From positions 1 to 12,291 of the forward strand of contig DHAA01000115.1 of assembly GCA_002397275.1 (NCBI GenBank): a DNA stretch of 12,291 nt, read 5' to 3'. A program made the position numbers and the translations under genes. This document shows, in pieces, positions 5,734 through 12,291 of the stretch (the first letter of the stretch is position 1; each line of letters opens with the position of its first letter). The notes beneath the pieces were generated by a model, which was not told where the DNA came from, made no database searches, and saw only the letters and a list, made by a program, of their open reading frames with translations. Origin of the DNA: Thermacetogenium sp. UBA4966. GTDB taxonomy: Bacteria > Bacillota > DSM-12270 > Thermacetogeniales > Thermacetogeniaceae.

Positions 5734-7542
5734 TCATTTATCAATCGGGAATTGCGGGTTGAGGACGGATTTCTTTTCAGGTACGCTCTGATCGCGCCCT
5801 GTATACATGTGATGATAGGGTGGGATCGAGTTAATAAAGTTAACGATTTTCTTCTTAATTTTCAAGAGATCAAGTGGGCTTATCTTCGGGAGATCGTCCT
5901 CAGTCACAGACCCGCTGATCCCGGCGAATTTTTTAAGGCGCTGAATGGTCAGGCGCGTATCGTAATTAAGCGGGTAAACTTCAATAATGTCTTTGTCAAG
6001 CTTCGCCAGTTTGTATACCGCTTCCAGAGCTGTGCGCACGGAGGTTTCCACGGTAAACACCACGTCTCCGGGAACCTCGACGTACTGGCCGATAAAACCA
6101 AGATTCGTACAGCCTTCGGGTACGTTTCTGGGACGGTCCGATATTTTTCGGGGCATGAACTGGCTTGTGATATACGGCATCATGCAGGTAGAGATATACG
6201 TATGAGCCAGAAGATCATCCTTCATGTCAAGGAGATTCAAATGATATAGCAGTTCCGTCATGATCTCGTTTCCAGTGCATTCGCACATGGGCTTTTTGAT
6301 ATAATCACCTACGTTCTCACCAAACAGGCCATACCCCCAGAAGATCTCCTCGTCGGGCGCTTGATCGGGATAGAATGGCTTGTGGTGTAGAATGATACTC
6401 ATGTCCCAACCAGAATCCTTAATGGTGATGATACCGCCCGTGCCCGCTTTACTGCCGGTCAGTTCTTCCAGCTTTTCAATAAATTGTAGATAGCCCTTTA
6501 TGGTCGGGAAAAAGGACATCCATTTGCTTCGCTCAATATCGCTTATGAACTTTTCCGGATGTCCGAATTTCTCGTGCTTTTTTGCGAGCATCTCCCAAAG
6601 GGTAAAAACACCCCGGTCCTCTGTGGAGCGGTCTGTAACGGCAACAGTGTTATTGTCGCCGTAGCGACTGTTCTGGCTCATAGAGCCATTTGTGACAAAT
6701 ACGAAATCCTCCGGTGAGACCGTCATTATGGTTTCGCTTCCGCCGTGGCGTGCGTGGAGGCTGAGAACGGTGTTGCAGGCCCCGTCGAGATCAAGATCAG
6801 TAATTGAGCAGTCGGTAACGATGCAAATGCCCTTATTCTCAAGCCACACCTTGATAGGCTTGATAATGGCGTCATACTCATTGTATTTTGTGTGGATGAT
6901 GCCTTCCAGATAGTCGATGCGCGGGCCGAGGTTTGAAAAGCGAAGAAAATAGCGTTTAGCTTCGATGGCGCTGTGGTAGGGCTTGAATGCCAGCATGGAA
7001 TGGAATGCCAGCCATACGTTACTTTCGAAGAAGGTAGAATCCTTCCCGAAGAACTCCTCAATGCTCACATCCTCGATCTCTTCTTCCGGCGTTGTCAACA
7101 AGCGCTGGATATTGGCCATGTCCTGCTTGGACAGTTTAAAATTGTGTATCTCGCTGTAAATATGCCCTCTGTTTACGAGAGCACGGCACTCGGAATGGAT
7201 CGCTTCGTCTTTGTTAAAATCCACAATGTCATCCAAAACGGTACGTCCAACATTTTCAAGGGAAGGCGCCTTGCTGCAAAGGTACCAAAGGCACTCCATA
7301 TACGGTTCAAGCTCACGCTCGCCGCGGCACTGATAGCCAAAATCGTGCTTTGTCCCGTCCATTGAGCCGCCCACATCAGGCAGTTTTTCAAAAATCGTGA
7401 TGTTTTCGCCCGGCATCTTGGCATCATCGGCTAAAAATGTCGCCGTCGCAAGTCCAGCGATTCCTCCACCGATGATATATGCTTTGCGTTTCTCGATGCC
7501 CTCCGGTTTAGGCGCGTGATACATTGTTCTGTAAATGTTCAT
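5734..7542 (-). CDS. ohyA: Oleate hydratase (myosin-cross-reactive antigen family)
   Basis: A 602-residue flavoenzyme that adds water to the cis-9 double bond of oleate to give 10-hydroxystearate, and acts on related unsaturated fatty acids. The length is normal for the family. The FAD-binding Rossmann motif is GGGIAG (25-30), followed by FEKLPDVGGSMDG. The flavin-loop motif known as RGGREM in characterised enzymes reads RGEREL here (73-78), with the catalytic glutamate kept as Glu77. ECLWYLCSKAPSLE follows. The C-terminal FAD-contact region is FIGQYVEVPGDVVFTVETSV. No signal peptide is seen; these enzymes are peripheral membrane proteins. AGGAGG lies eight bases before the ATG. The gene follows the permease by 53 bases without an obvious promoter, so co-transcription is likely. 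These enzymes detoxify host unsaturated fatty acids in several Gram-positive bacteria. Confidence 0.95.
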   Translation of the reverse strand: MNIYRTMYHAPKPEGIEKRKAYIIGGGIAGLATATFLADDAKMPGENITIFEKLPDVGGSMDGTKHDFGYQCRGERELEPYMECLWYLCSKAPSLENVGRTVLDDIVDFNKDEAIHSECRALVNRGHIYSEIHNFKLSKQDMANIQRLLTTPEEEIEDVSIEEFFGKDSTFFESNVWLAFHSMLAFKPYHSAIEAKRYFLRFSNLGPRIDYLEGIIHTKYNEYDAIIKPIKVWLENKGICIVTDCSITDLDLDGACNTVLSLHARHGGSETIMTVSPEDFVFVTNGSMSQNSRYGDNNTVAVTDRSTEDRGVFTLWEMLAKKHEKFGHPEKFISDIERSKWMSFFPTIKGYLQFIEKLEELTGSKAGTGGIITIKDSGWDMSIILHHKPFYPDQAPDEEIFWGYGLFGENVGDYIKKPMCECTGNEIMTELLYHLNLLDMKDDLLAHTYISTCMMPYITSQFMPRKISDRPRNVPEGCTNLGFIGQYVEVPGDVVFTVETSVRTALEAVYKLAKLDKDIIEVYPLNYDTRLTIQRLKKFAGISGSVTEDDLPKISPLDLLKIKKKIVNFINSIPPYHHMYTGRDQSVPEKKSVLNPQFPIDK

Positions 7543-7595
7543 TTGAATGTCCTCCTCTTTTCAATTTTTTAGTAATTTTAGAGTTGTAATTCAAC

Positions 7596-10500
7596 TCAGT
7601 CTACTGATTTCAACGATTCCAACATATCAATGTTCTTGATTCTTGGCTTCATACACTGGTTAACAATCCATGTAAAAAGCATGGTCAGAATCGCCGCCCC
7701 CAGATAGCCCTGCCATGTGAGATCACGGGTCAGCAGAATCATATCCGGTTCTACCGTCGCAACGACCGCCCGATACAGGAATATCCCGCCGAACAATCCC
7801 AAAATACAGCCGATGATGGACAGAATAACCGTTTCACGGAAGATGTAGCTGTAAGTCTCCTTGTCATAGAAGCCAAGCACTTTGAGCGTTGCCAGCTCTC
7901 TCTGCCGTTCGCCGATATTGATGTTTGTCAGGTTATAGAGAACCACAAAAGCAAGCATCCCCGCGGCGATAATCAGAATCCAGATGATGTTGTCGACGCT
8001 TTTTATGGATGTGCGGATATTACCCATCAGATCATCGGTAAACGAAATCGCTCCGATGCCCGAAGTCGAAGAAAGATAGGTCTTGATTTCATCGTTGGTA
8101 TGGCCCTTCGCCGTAATTGCAAAGAATTGGTTATATTCCGGCAGCGCACCGAATGCTTTTTCATAAGCATCTTTTCCAATGTACACATAGTTGAAGGCGT
8201 AATTCGTGGTGATGCCGGTGATGGTAACGGCATGCCGGCTGCTTTCATCCAAATACTTCACCATAATCGTGTCGCCGACACCCACCTTCAGGTTCATGGC
8301 CAGTTTTTCCGTAATTACAACGCTATCATCCTGAAAATTGAATTCATTTTTAATCTTTGGGTCGGCAAAGGTAACGTAGTCCGTGAAGTTTTTCGCGTCT
8401 TGTGGAGAAACGACATATACGTTATAATTATCGTTCTCGTTGCTCCGGGGGCTGGCTTCGGCCGATTTTCGAAGCACCTCTGTCGATTTTCCAAAATAAG
8501 CAGTATCAGATAAGCGTGAAACAAGCTCTGATGACGGCTTTTCCCCATCGAAGCCGACCGAAGCGTCATAATGGAAGATACTTCCGAATTGCTTATCCAA
8601 TATCGCGCCCACAGCAGATTTTGCGCCGAACGCCGTAAGCACCAGAGAGGTACAGCCCAGGATGCCAATCAAGGTCATGATAAGACGTTTCTTGTTGAGT
8701 CCGAGATTCCGGACCGTCACCTTTTTGGTAAAGGACAGTCGGCTCCATACCGGCTTAACGTACTCCAGAAAAACACGCTTGCCGCTTTTGGGGGCTTTGG
8801 GACGCATCAGGTCCGCGGGCGTTTCAACTAAAGATTTTTTAGCTGCAATCCCTGTTGAGAGGCAAATAATGAATACGGTAGAGAAAATAGAAAGGAATGC
8901 GATGCTCCAATAAAAAGCGGGAGTCATGTCCGGCAAGGCAAAAACAATGTGATACGAATTCCAGATAATCGTTGGGATAAGCCAAAATCCGAAACACACA
9001 CCCGCAATGCTGCCGATCAGACTGGCTGACGCCGCATATTTCAAATACCTTCCGGCAATCTTTCCGTTGGAATATCCAAGGGCCTTAAAAGTACCGATCA
9101 ATGTTCTGTCCTCGTCTACCATGCGGGTCATGGTTGTCAGGCAAACCAGCGCCGCGACGAGGAAAAAGATGACTGGAAACACCGTGGCAAGATCATGCAT
9201 CCGTCCGGTGTCGTCGTGGTATGTGGCAAACGATTCGTTCATATTCCGATCAAGCACATACCATTTCGGTTCGCCCATGTCGGACAGCTTTTTCTCGGCA
9301 TTTTCAATTTTCTGTTTGGCGTCGGCAAGTTTCGTATCCGCCTCCGCCTTTTTGTCGTCATATTCCTTTTGCTTGTCGGCAAGTTCCTTTTCCCCGTTCT
9401 GAATTTTGGCCGCCGCATTCTCAAGCTTGGTTTTCGCGTTGGCCAGCTTGGAATCCGCTTCCGCTTTTTGGCTGTTGTATTCGGTCAGCCCGGATTGATA
9501 GGATTTCTTCCCGGCGGCCAATTGGCTTTCCGCCTTATTCAGCTCGGTTCTGGCGCTTTCCAGTTCTGCAGATTTCGCGGAATACTCTTTTTCTCCGCTT
9601 TCAAGCTCCTGCTTTGCGGCGGCAAGCTGCTTTTCCCCTTCGGAGATCTGCGCCGCCGCGGTATTGTATTCCGCCCAGTTGTTATCCAGTTCGCTTTTCA
9701 TGGCGGGCATGGATGCAATCTGGGCGTCTGCCTGCTGCTCGGTTAAGCCTGCCGATTTCAGCGCATCCTGATACTGAGCGTCCAGTTGGGCGTACTGTGG
9801 AGAACCCGGCGTCGCGGCGTCCCTTGCCGATTTCAGCGCGCCAAGCTGGGAAAGCGAATCATATTGCGCCTGCGCATGGTCCAAAGCGGTCTTTTTTTCC
9901 GCGAGCTCGTTCTTATTCTTCGCAAGCTCCGCGCTTTTACTGTTATAATCGCTCCAGCCGCTGTCCAGCTTTGCACGGGCAGCTTTCAATTCGGCTTCCG
10001 CCGAAGAAAAATCCGATTTTTTTGTATTCAGTTCCTTTTCGCCCGCCGCGATTTCCGCTGCCGCGTCGTCCAGTTTTTTCCTGGCATCGGCCAGCTTCTT
10101 CTCGGCATCCGCTTTTTGGGTGTTGTATTCCGCCAACCCGTCCTCGTATTCCGCCTTAGCAGAATTCAGTGTGTCGCGGCCATCGTCCAGTTGCTTTTGG
10201 GCATCTGCCAACTTGTCGTCCGCCTCTTTCTGTGCGTCGGCGTATTCTGTTTTCGCTTTGCTGAGATCGGACTGGAATTCATCGTAGCGATAGGCCTTGC
10301 GCTGGTCGGCAAGCGTTTCCAACCTTTTAACCGTAGCCTCGGTTTTAGCGAAGTACGCATTCTCAAACGTATTCGACGCTTTTGCGCCCGTAATGGTCGC
10401 ATAAAGGTCCGTATATCCATCTATAATAAAATTGTTCTGCGGGACATAAAGCACATAGTCAATCATACCGTTTCCGACGGTGGTGCTCCCCTGCATAAAT

Positions 10501-11066
10501 GATAAATAATACGGCGATTCCGCGATGCCGACAACGGTATACTCTGCCCGATCAAGAAAATCGACAAAGTTTTTGTTGGACTCTTTGTTCAAGGAAACGC
10601 TGCTGCCAAGCGTAATGTTCTTTAGCCCGATAGAAGGACGGATGATAATCGCTTCGTTATCGTTTTCAGGCCAGCGTCCCTCTGTCAGCTTCATCTGGTT
10701 AATGTAATCCGCATCGGAAGGGTCGTTTGACTTTGGCAGCCCGTTGATACGGAAAGCGTAGTCTTTGTCGCCCACTGTTCCCGTGGCGTCCACCGTATTG
10801 CTTGCCATCACGCCGGAAACACCTTCCGTGCTGCGAATTGCATCCACGTCTTCATTTGAAAAACCGTAGTTGGAGAGCATTCGGACATCCATGACGTTTT
10901 GCTCGTCATAATATTGGTCGCCGGCTTGTTTCATATTGGGAGAAGTTGCCGCTAATCCGGCAAATACGCCGGCGCCGAGAAAGGATATGAGCGCGATCGA
11001 CACAAATCTGGTCATTGTGCTTTTTACAACCCGTATGGAGCTTTTTTGAAAGGCTTTGTTTTTCAT
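7596..11066 (-). CDS. FtsX-like ABC transporter permease with long coiled-coil insert
   Basis: The start at ATG 11066 has AAAGGA upstream and lies one base after the ATPase stop; it gives 1156 residues. A longer frame from 11123 lies inside the ATPase gene and was rejected. Layout: helix 1 (about 21-41), an external MacB-like domain (about 42-250), a charged alanine-rich coiled coil (about 262-597), and three helices (about 626-648, 676-703, 717-740). The second half has helix 5 (793-815), a second external domain, and three helices (about 1025-1048, 1077-1100, 1117-1137). The duplicated 1+3 helix plan is that of FtsX/MacB permeases, which often transmit force or export amphipathic substrates rather than form a classic channel. 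The coil contains a near-duplicate segment (306-346 and 522-562) flanking a PGSP turn near 420. The substrate is unknown. Confidence 0.9.
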   Translation of the reverse strand: MKNKAFQKSSIRVVKSTMTRFVSIALISFLGAGVFAGLAATSPNMKQAGDQYYDEQNVMDVRMLSNYGFSNEDVDAIRSTEGVSGVMASNTVDATGTVGDKDYAFRINGLPKSNDPSDADYINQMKLTEGRWPENDNEAIIIRPSIGLKNITLGSSVSLNKESNKNFVDFLDRAEYTVVGIAESPYYLSFMQGSTTVGNGMIDYVLYVPQNNFIIDGYTDLYATITGAKASNTFENAYFAKTEATVKRLETLADQRKAYRYDEFQSDLSKAKTEYADAQKEADDKLADAQKQLDDGRDTLNSAKAEYEDGLAEYNTQKADAEKKLADARKKLDDAAAEIAAGEKELNTKKSDFSSAEAELKAARAKLDSGWSDYNSKSAELAKNKNELAEKKTALDHAQAQYDSLSQLGALKSARDAATPGSPQYAQLDAQYQDALKSAGLTEQQADAQIASMPAMKSELDNNWAEYNTAAAQISEGEKQLAAAKQELESGEKEYSAKSAELESARTELNKAESQLAAGKKSYQSGLTEYNSQKAEADSKLANAKTKLENAAAKIQNGEKELADKQKEYDDKKAEADTKLADAKQKIENAEKKLSDMGEPKWYVLDRNMNESFATYHDDTGRMHDLATVFPVIFFLVAALVCLTTMTRMVDEDRTLIGTFKALGYSNGKIAGRYLKYAASASLIGSIAGVCFGFWLIPTIIWNSYHIVFALPDMTPAFYWSIAFLSIFSTVFIICLSTGIAAKKSLVETPADLMRPKAPKSGKRVFLEYVKPVWSRLSFTKKVTVRNLGLNKKRLIMTLIGILGCTSLVLTAFGAKSAVGAILDKQFGSIFHYDASVGFDGEKPSSELVSRLSDTAYFGKSTEVLRKSAEASPRSNENDNYNVYVVSPQDAKNFTDYVTFADPKIKNEFNFQDDSVVITEKLAMNLKVGVGDTIMVKYLDESSRHAVTITGITTNYAFNYVYIGKDAYEKAFGALPEYNQFFAITAKGHTNDEIKTYLSSTSGIGAISFTDDLMGNIRTSIKSVDNIIWILIIAAGMLAFVVLYNLTNINIGERQRELATLKVLGFYDKETYSYIFRETVILSIIGCILGLFGGIFLYRAVVATVEPDMILLTRDLTWQGYLGAAILTMLFTWIVNQCMKPRIKNIDMLESLKSVD
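9381..9503 (-). repeat. Coiled-coil repeat, copy 2 (permease residues 522-562)
   Basis: It encodes SYQSGLTEYNSQKAEADSKL followed by ANAKTKLENAAAKIQNGEKEL. It matches copy 1 at 10029-10151 residue by residue with mostly conservative changes, without gaps, at a distance of 216 residues. This is a within-gene duplication in the coiled-coil insert. Confidence 0.75.
10029..10151 (-). repeat. Coiled-coil repeat, copy 1 (permease residues 306-346)
   Basis: It encodes EYEDGLAEYNTQKADAEKKL followed by ADARKKLDDAAAEIAAGEKEL, aligning without gaps to copy 2 (9381-9503). The shared pattern is Y..GL.EYN.QKA.A..KLA.A..KL..AAA.I..GEKEL. Confidence 0.75.
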
Positions 11067-11067
11067 A

Positions 11068-11769
11068 TTACCATTCAATCCTTTCCGCATCCATCGGATC
11101 GGGATTTTCCCGCACATCCGCAACCGTACCGCTATTGATTCGGATCACCCGATTCCCCAACGCTTCAAAAGCTGCGTTATGCGTAATAATCACGACGCTT
11201 TTCCCGTTGTTGCGGCAGGTGTCTTGCAAAAGCTTCAGAATATTTTTGCCGGTGATATAATCCAGCGCGCCGGTCGGCTCGTCGCACAGCAGCAGCTTGG
11301 GATTTTTAGCGTAGGCGCGCGCAATGGCAACCCGCTGCTGTTCGCCGCCGGAAAGCTGGGCCGGGAAATTTTGCATGCGCTCGCCAAGTCCGACGTCTTT
11401 CAGGCATTGCGCCGCATCCAACGGGTCTTTACAGATTTGCGAGGCAAGCTCGACGTTTTCCAGCGTGGTCAGGTTTTGCACCAGATTGTAAAACTGGAAT
11501 ACAAAGCCCACATCCTCGCGACGGTATCGGATCAGTTGATTGCGGTTGAATTTACTGATCTCCGCGCCATCGAGAAAAATATCTCCGGAGGTACAAGCAT
11601 CCATTCCGCCAAGCATATTCAGCACCGTTGTTTTACCAGCGCCGGACGGCCCGACTACAATGACAAGTTCCCCTTCGTTAATCGTGAAGTTGACGCCTTT
11701 GACAGCTTCCACCTTCACCTCACCGCTTTGATAGACCTTGCGGACATTTCTGAACTCAACATAAGCCAT
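11068..11769 (-). CDS. ABC transporter ATP-binding protein, MacB/LolD type
   Basis: A 233-residue cytoplasmic ATPase that powers the permease encoded next to it. All motifs are intact: Walker A GPSGAGKT (40-47), Q-loop Gln92 in FVFQFYNLVQNLT, signature LSGGEQQR (139-146), Walker B LLLCDEPTG (159-167), D-loop GALD, and H-loop His197 in IITHN. The FYNLV..LT and LSGGEQQRVAIARA sequences place it in the MacB/LolD/FtsE-like group that pairs with FtsX-type permeases. GAGGAGG is about ten bases before the ATG. Its stop lies one base from the permease start, so the two are translationally coupled. It follows the 105-residue ORF by 49 bases. Confidence 0.95.
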   Translation of the reverse strand: MAYVEFRNVRKVYQSGEVKVEAVKGVNFTINEGELVIVVGPSGAGKTTVLNMLGGMDACTSGDIFLDGAEISKFNRNQLIRYRREDVGFVFQFYNLVQNLTTLENVELASQICKDPLDAAQCLKDVGLGERMQNFPAQLSGGEQQRVAIARAYAKNPKLLLCDEPTGALDYITGKNILKLLQDTCRNNGKSVVIITHNAAFEALGNRVIRINSGTVADVRENPDPMDAERIEW

Positions 11770-11818
11770 GATTCTATTGCCTCCTCACTTTTTCTGCGGT
11801 TTATTTCCATCCAAAATA

Positions 11819-12136
11819 TCAAGTGCCTTCACCTTCGCCTGCTTCAATCAAATGGCCTTCCATCTTCATGACGCCTTTTGCAGTATCAGCGACAGCCGAC
11901 AGGATGCCGTTGATGGATTTTACATTGATCTTACAGGCCACGTTACCCACCAGCGTTTTTAACTCACCGGAAAGGCTATACTCTCCGGGACTTGTAAACG
12001 TAACGGCAAAATGATTCAAATGACGCATCAGGTAGATGTCTGCCGAATACATATCATTCTCATTGAAGATCGTCAAAGTTCCTTTTTTAGGCCCCATTGG
12101 ACTGTATAGCGCAATATCATAGACATTACGTTTCAT
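11819..12136 (-). CDS. Unrecognised 105-residue protein, first gene of the ABC/ohyA operon
   Basis: The start at ATG 12136 is chosen because GGAAGGTG lies six bases upstream; a longer frame from 12211 begins inside the dyad and lacks a ribosome binding site. The protein begins MKRNVYDIALYSPMGPKKGT and alternates short hydrophobic and polar stretches (TLTIFNENDMYSADIYLM, NHFAVTFTSPGEYSLSGEL), suggesting a mainly beta fold. A C-terminal helix-like region (GILSAVADTAKGVMKMEG) and an acidic glycine-rich tail follow. There is no signal peptide or membrane segment. Position directly before the ATPase (49 bases, same strand) suggests an accessory or sensing role for the exporter. I do not recognise the family, so the function is open. 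Confidence 0.7.
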   Translation of the reverse strand: MKRNVYDIALYSPMGPKKGTLTIFNENDMYSADIYLMRHLNHFAVTFTSPGEYSLSGELKTLVGNVACKINVKSINGILSAVADTAKGVMKMEGHLIEAGEGEGT

Positions 12137-12201
12137 AATCAGCACCTTCCATACATCTTGTATTACTTCATATTTTAATGATAAATTGCGTGGTTCTCCA
12201 T

Positions 12202-12254
12202 ATACAATCAAGGCCCATCTGTCGTGTTACCCGACAAACAGGCCCTGATTGTAT
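12202..12254. promoter_or_regulatory. Nested inverted repeat upstream of the ABC/ohyA operon
   Basis: Outer arms ATACAATCAAGGCC (12202-12215) and GGCCCTGATTGTAT (12241-12254) pair with one mismatch. Inner arms TGTCG (12220-12224) and CGACA (12232-12236) share exactly the same centre, 12228. A further GATTGTAT copy follows at 12256-12263. Neither side has a T-run, so it is not a standard intrinsic terminator. It is a candidate operator (the inner 17-base dyad fits a TetR-sized site) or an mRNA hairpin for the minus-strand operon about 66 bases downstream. The symmetry is seen directly; the role is inferred. Confidence 0.55.
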
Positions 12255-12291
12255 AGATTGTATGATTGGGGGTGTAGATATTTATTATTGG

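Noticed and set aside
9221..10159. Long plus-strand open frame of over 300 codons opposite the permease
   Set aside because: It is antisense to the low-complexity coiled-coil coding region. The product is rich in Arg, Pro and Ser with no domain, and it arises from codon bias of the real gene.
11056..11871. Plus-strand open frame of 271 codons opposite the ABC ATPase
   Set aside because: The minus strand encodes an ATPase with every motif intact; this frame has no recognisable features.
12202..12254. Dyad as an intrinsic terminator of a gene to the right
   Set aside because: No T-run follows the stem on either strand, so it was listed as a candidate regulatory site instead.

Overview
The window looks like chromosome from a low-to-moderate GC Firmicute, most likely a gut or anaerobic Clostridium-type organism. 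The grounds are strong AGGAGG-type ribosome binding sites, a PadR regulator with paired DUF1048 genes, an FtsX-type ABC exporter with a coiled-coil insert, a clostridial-looking oleate hydratase, and relics of modules common in Clostridia. No phage genes, transposase, rRNA, tRNA or CRISPR array was seen. Species cannot be named from the sequence alone.

Left part (1-4344): a degraded HIRAN-domain fragment lies at the left edge (minus strand). A plus-strand operon follows: a PadR-type repressor and two overlapping DUF1048 paralogues. It ends in a gutted remnant of an ABC-transporter ATPase that probably once completed the operon. The remnant abuts a minus-strand AbrB-type antitoxin / RelE-type toxin pair in which both genes look damaged: the toxin is truncated and the antitoxin tail is out of frame. 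Next come a membrane-anchored alpha/beta hydrolase (minus), a poorly coding stretch of about 580 bases with two small unrecognised ORFs, and a second, cytoplasmic alpha/beta hydrolase (plus).

Middle part (4345-5700): a gene graveyard on the minus strand. In map order it holds the C-terminus of an ACR3 arsenite efflux pump, the N-terminal part of a HEPN protein with an internal stop, the C-terminal half of its nucleotidyltransferase partner, the N-terminus of a mobile-element sigma-like protein, an intrinsic terminator, and a short-chain dehydrogenase (SDR) relic with two in-frame stops and a frameshift. The fragments are joined almost end to end.

Right part (5734-12291): an intact minus-strand operon read from right to left. 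It contains an unrecognised 105-residue protein, an MacB/LolD-type ABC ATPase, a 1156-residue FtsX-like permease with a coiled-coil insert of about 330 residues, and an oleate hydratase. The SDR relic and the terminator at 5175-5206 lie downstream. A 53-base perfectly centred nested dyad precedes the first gene and is a candidate control site. The gene set suggests handling of unsaturated fatty acids or other membrane-active lipids: the ABC system would export or sense them, the hydratase would convert oleate to 10-hydroxystearate, and the lost SDR would have oxidised the hydroxy acid. That joint role is inference from gene order.
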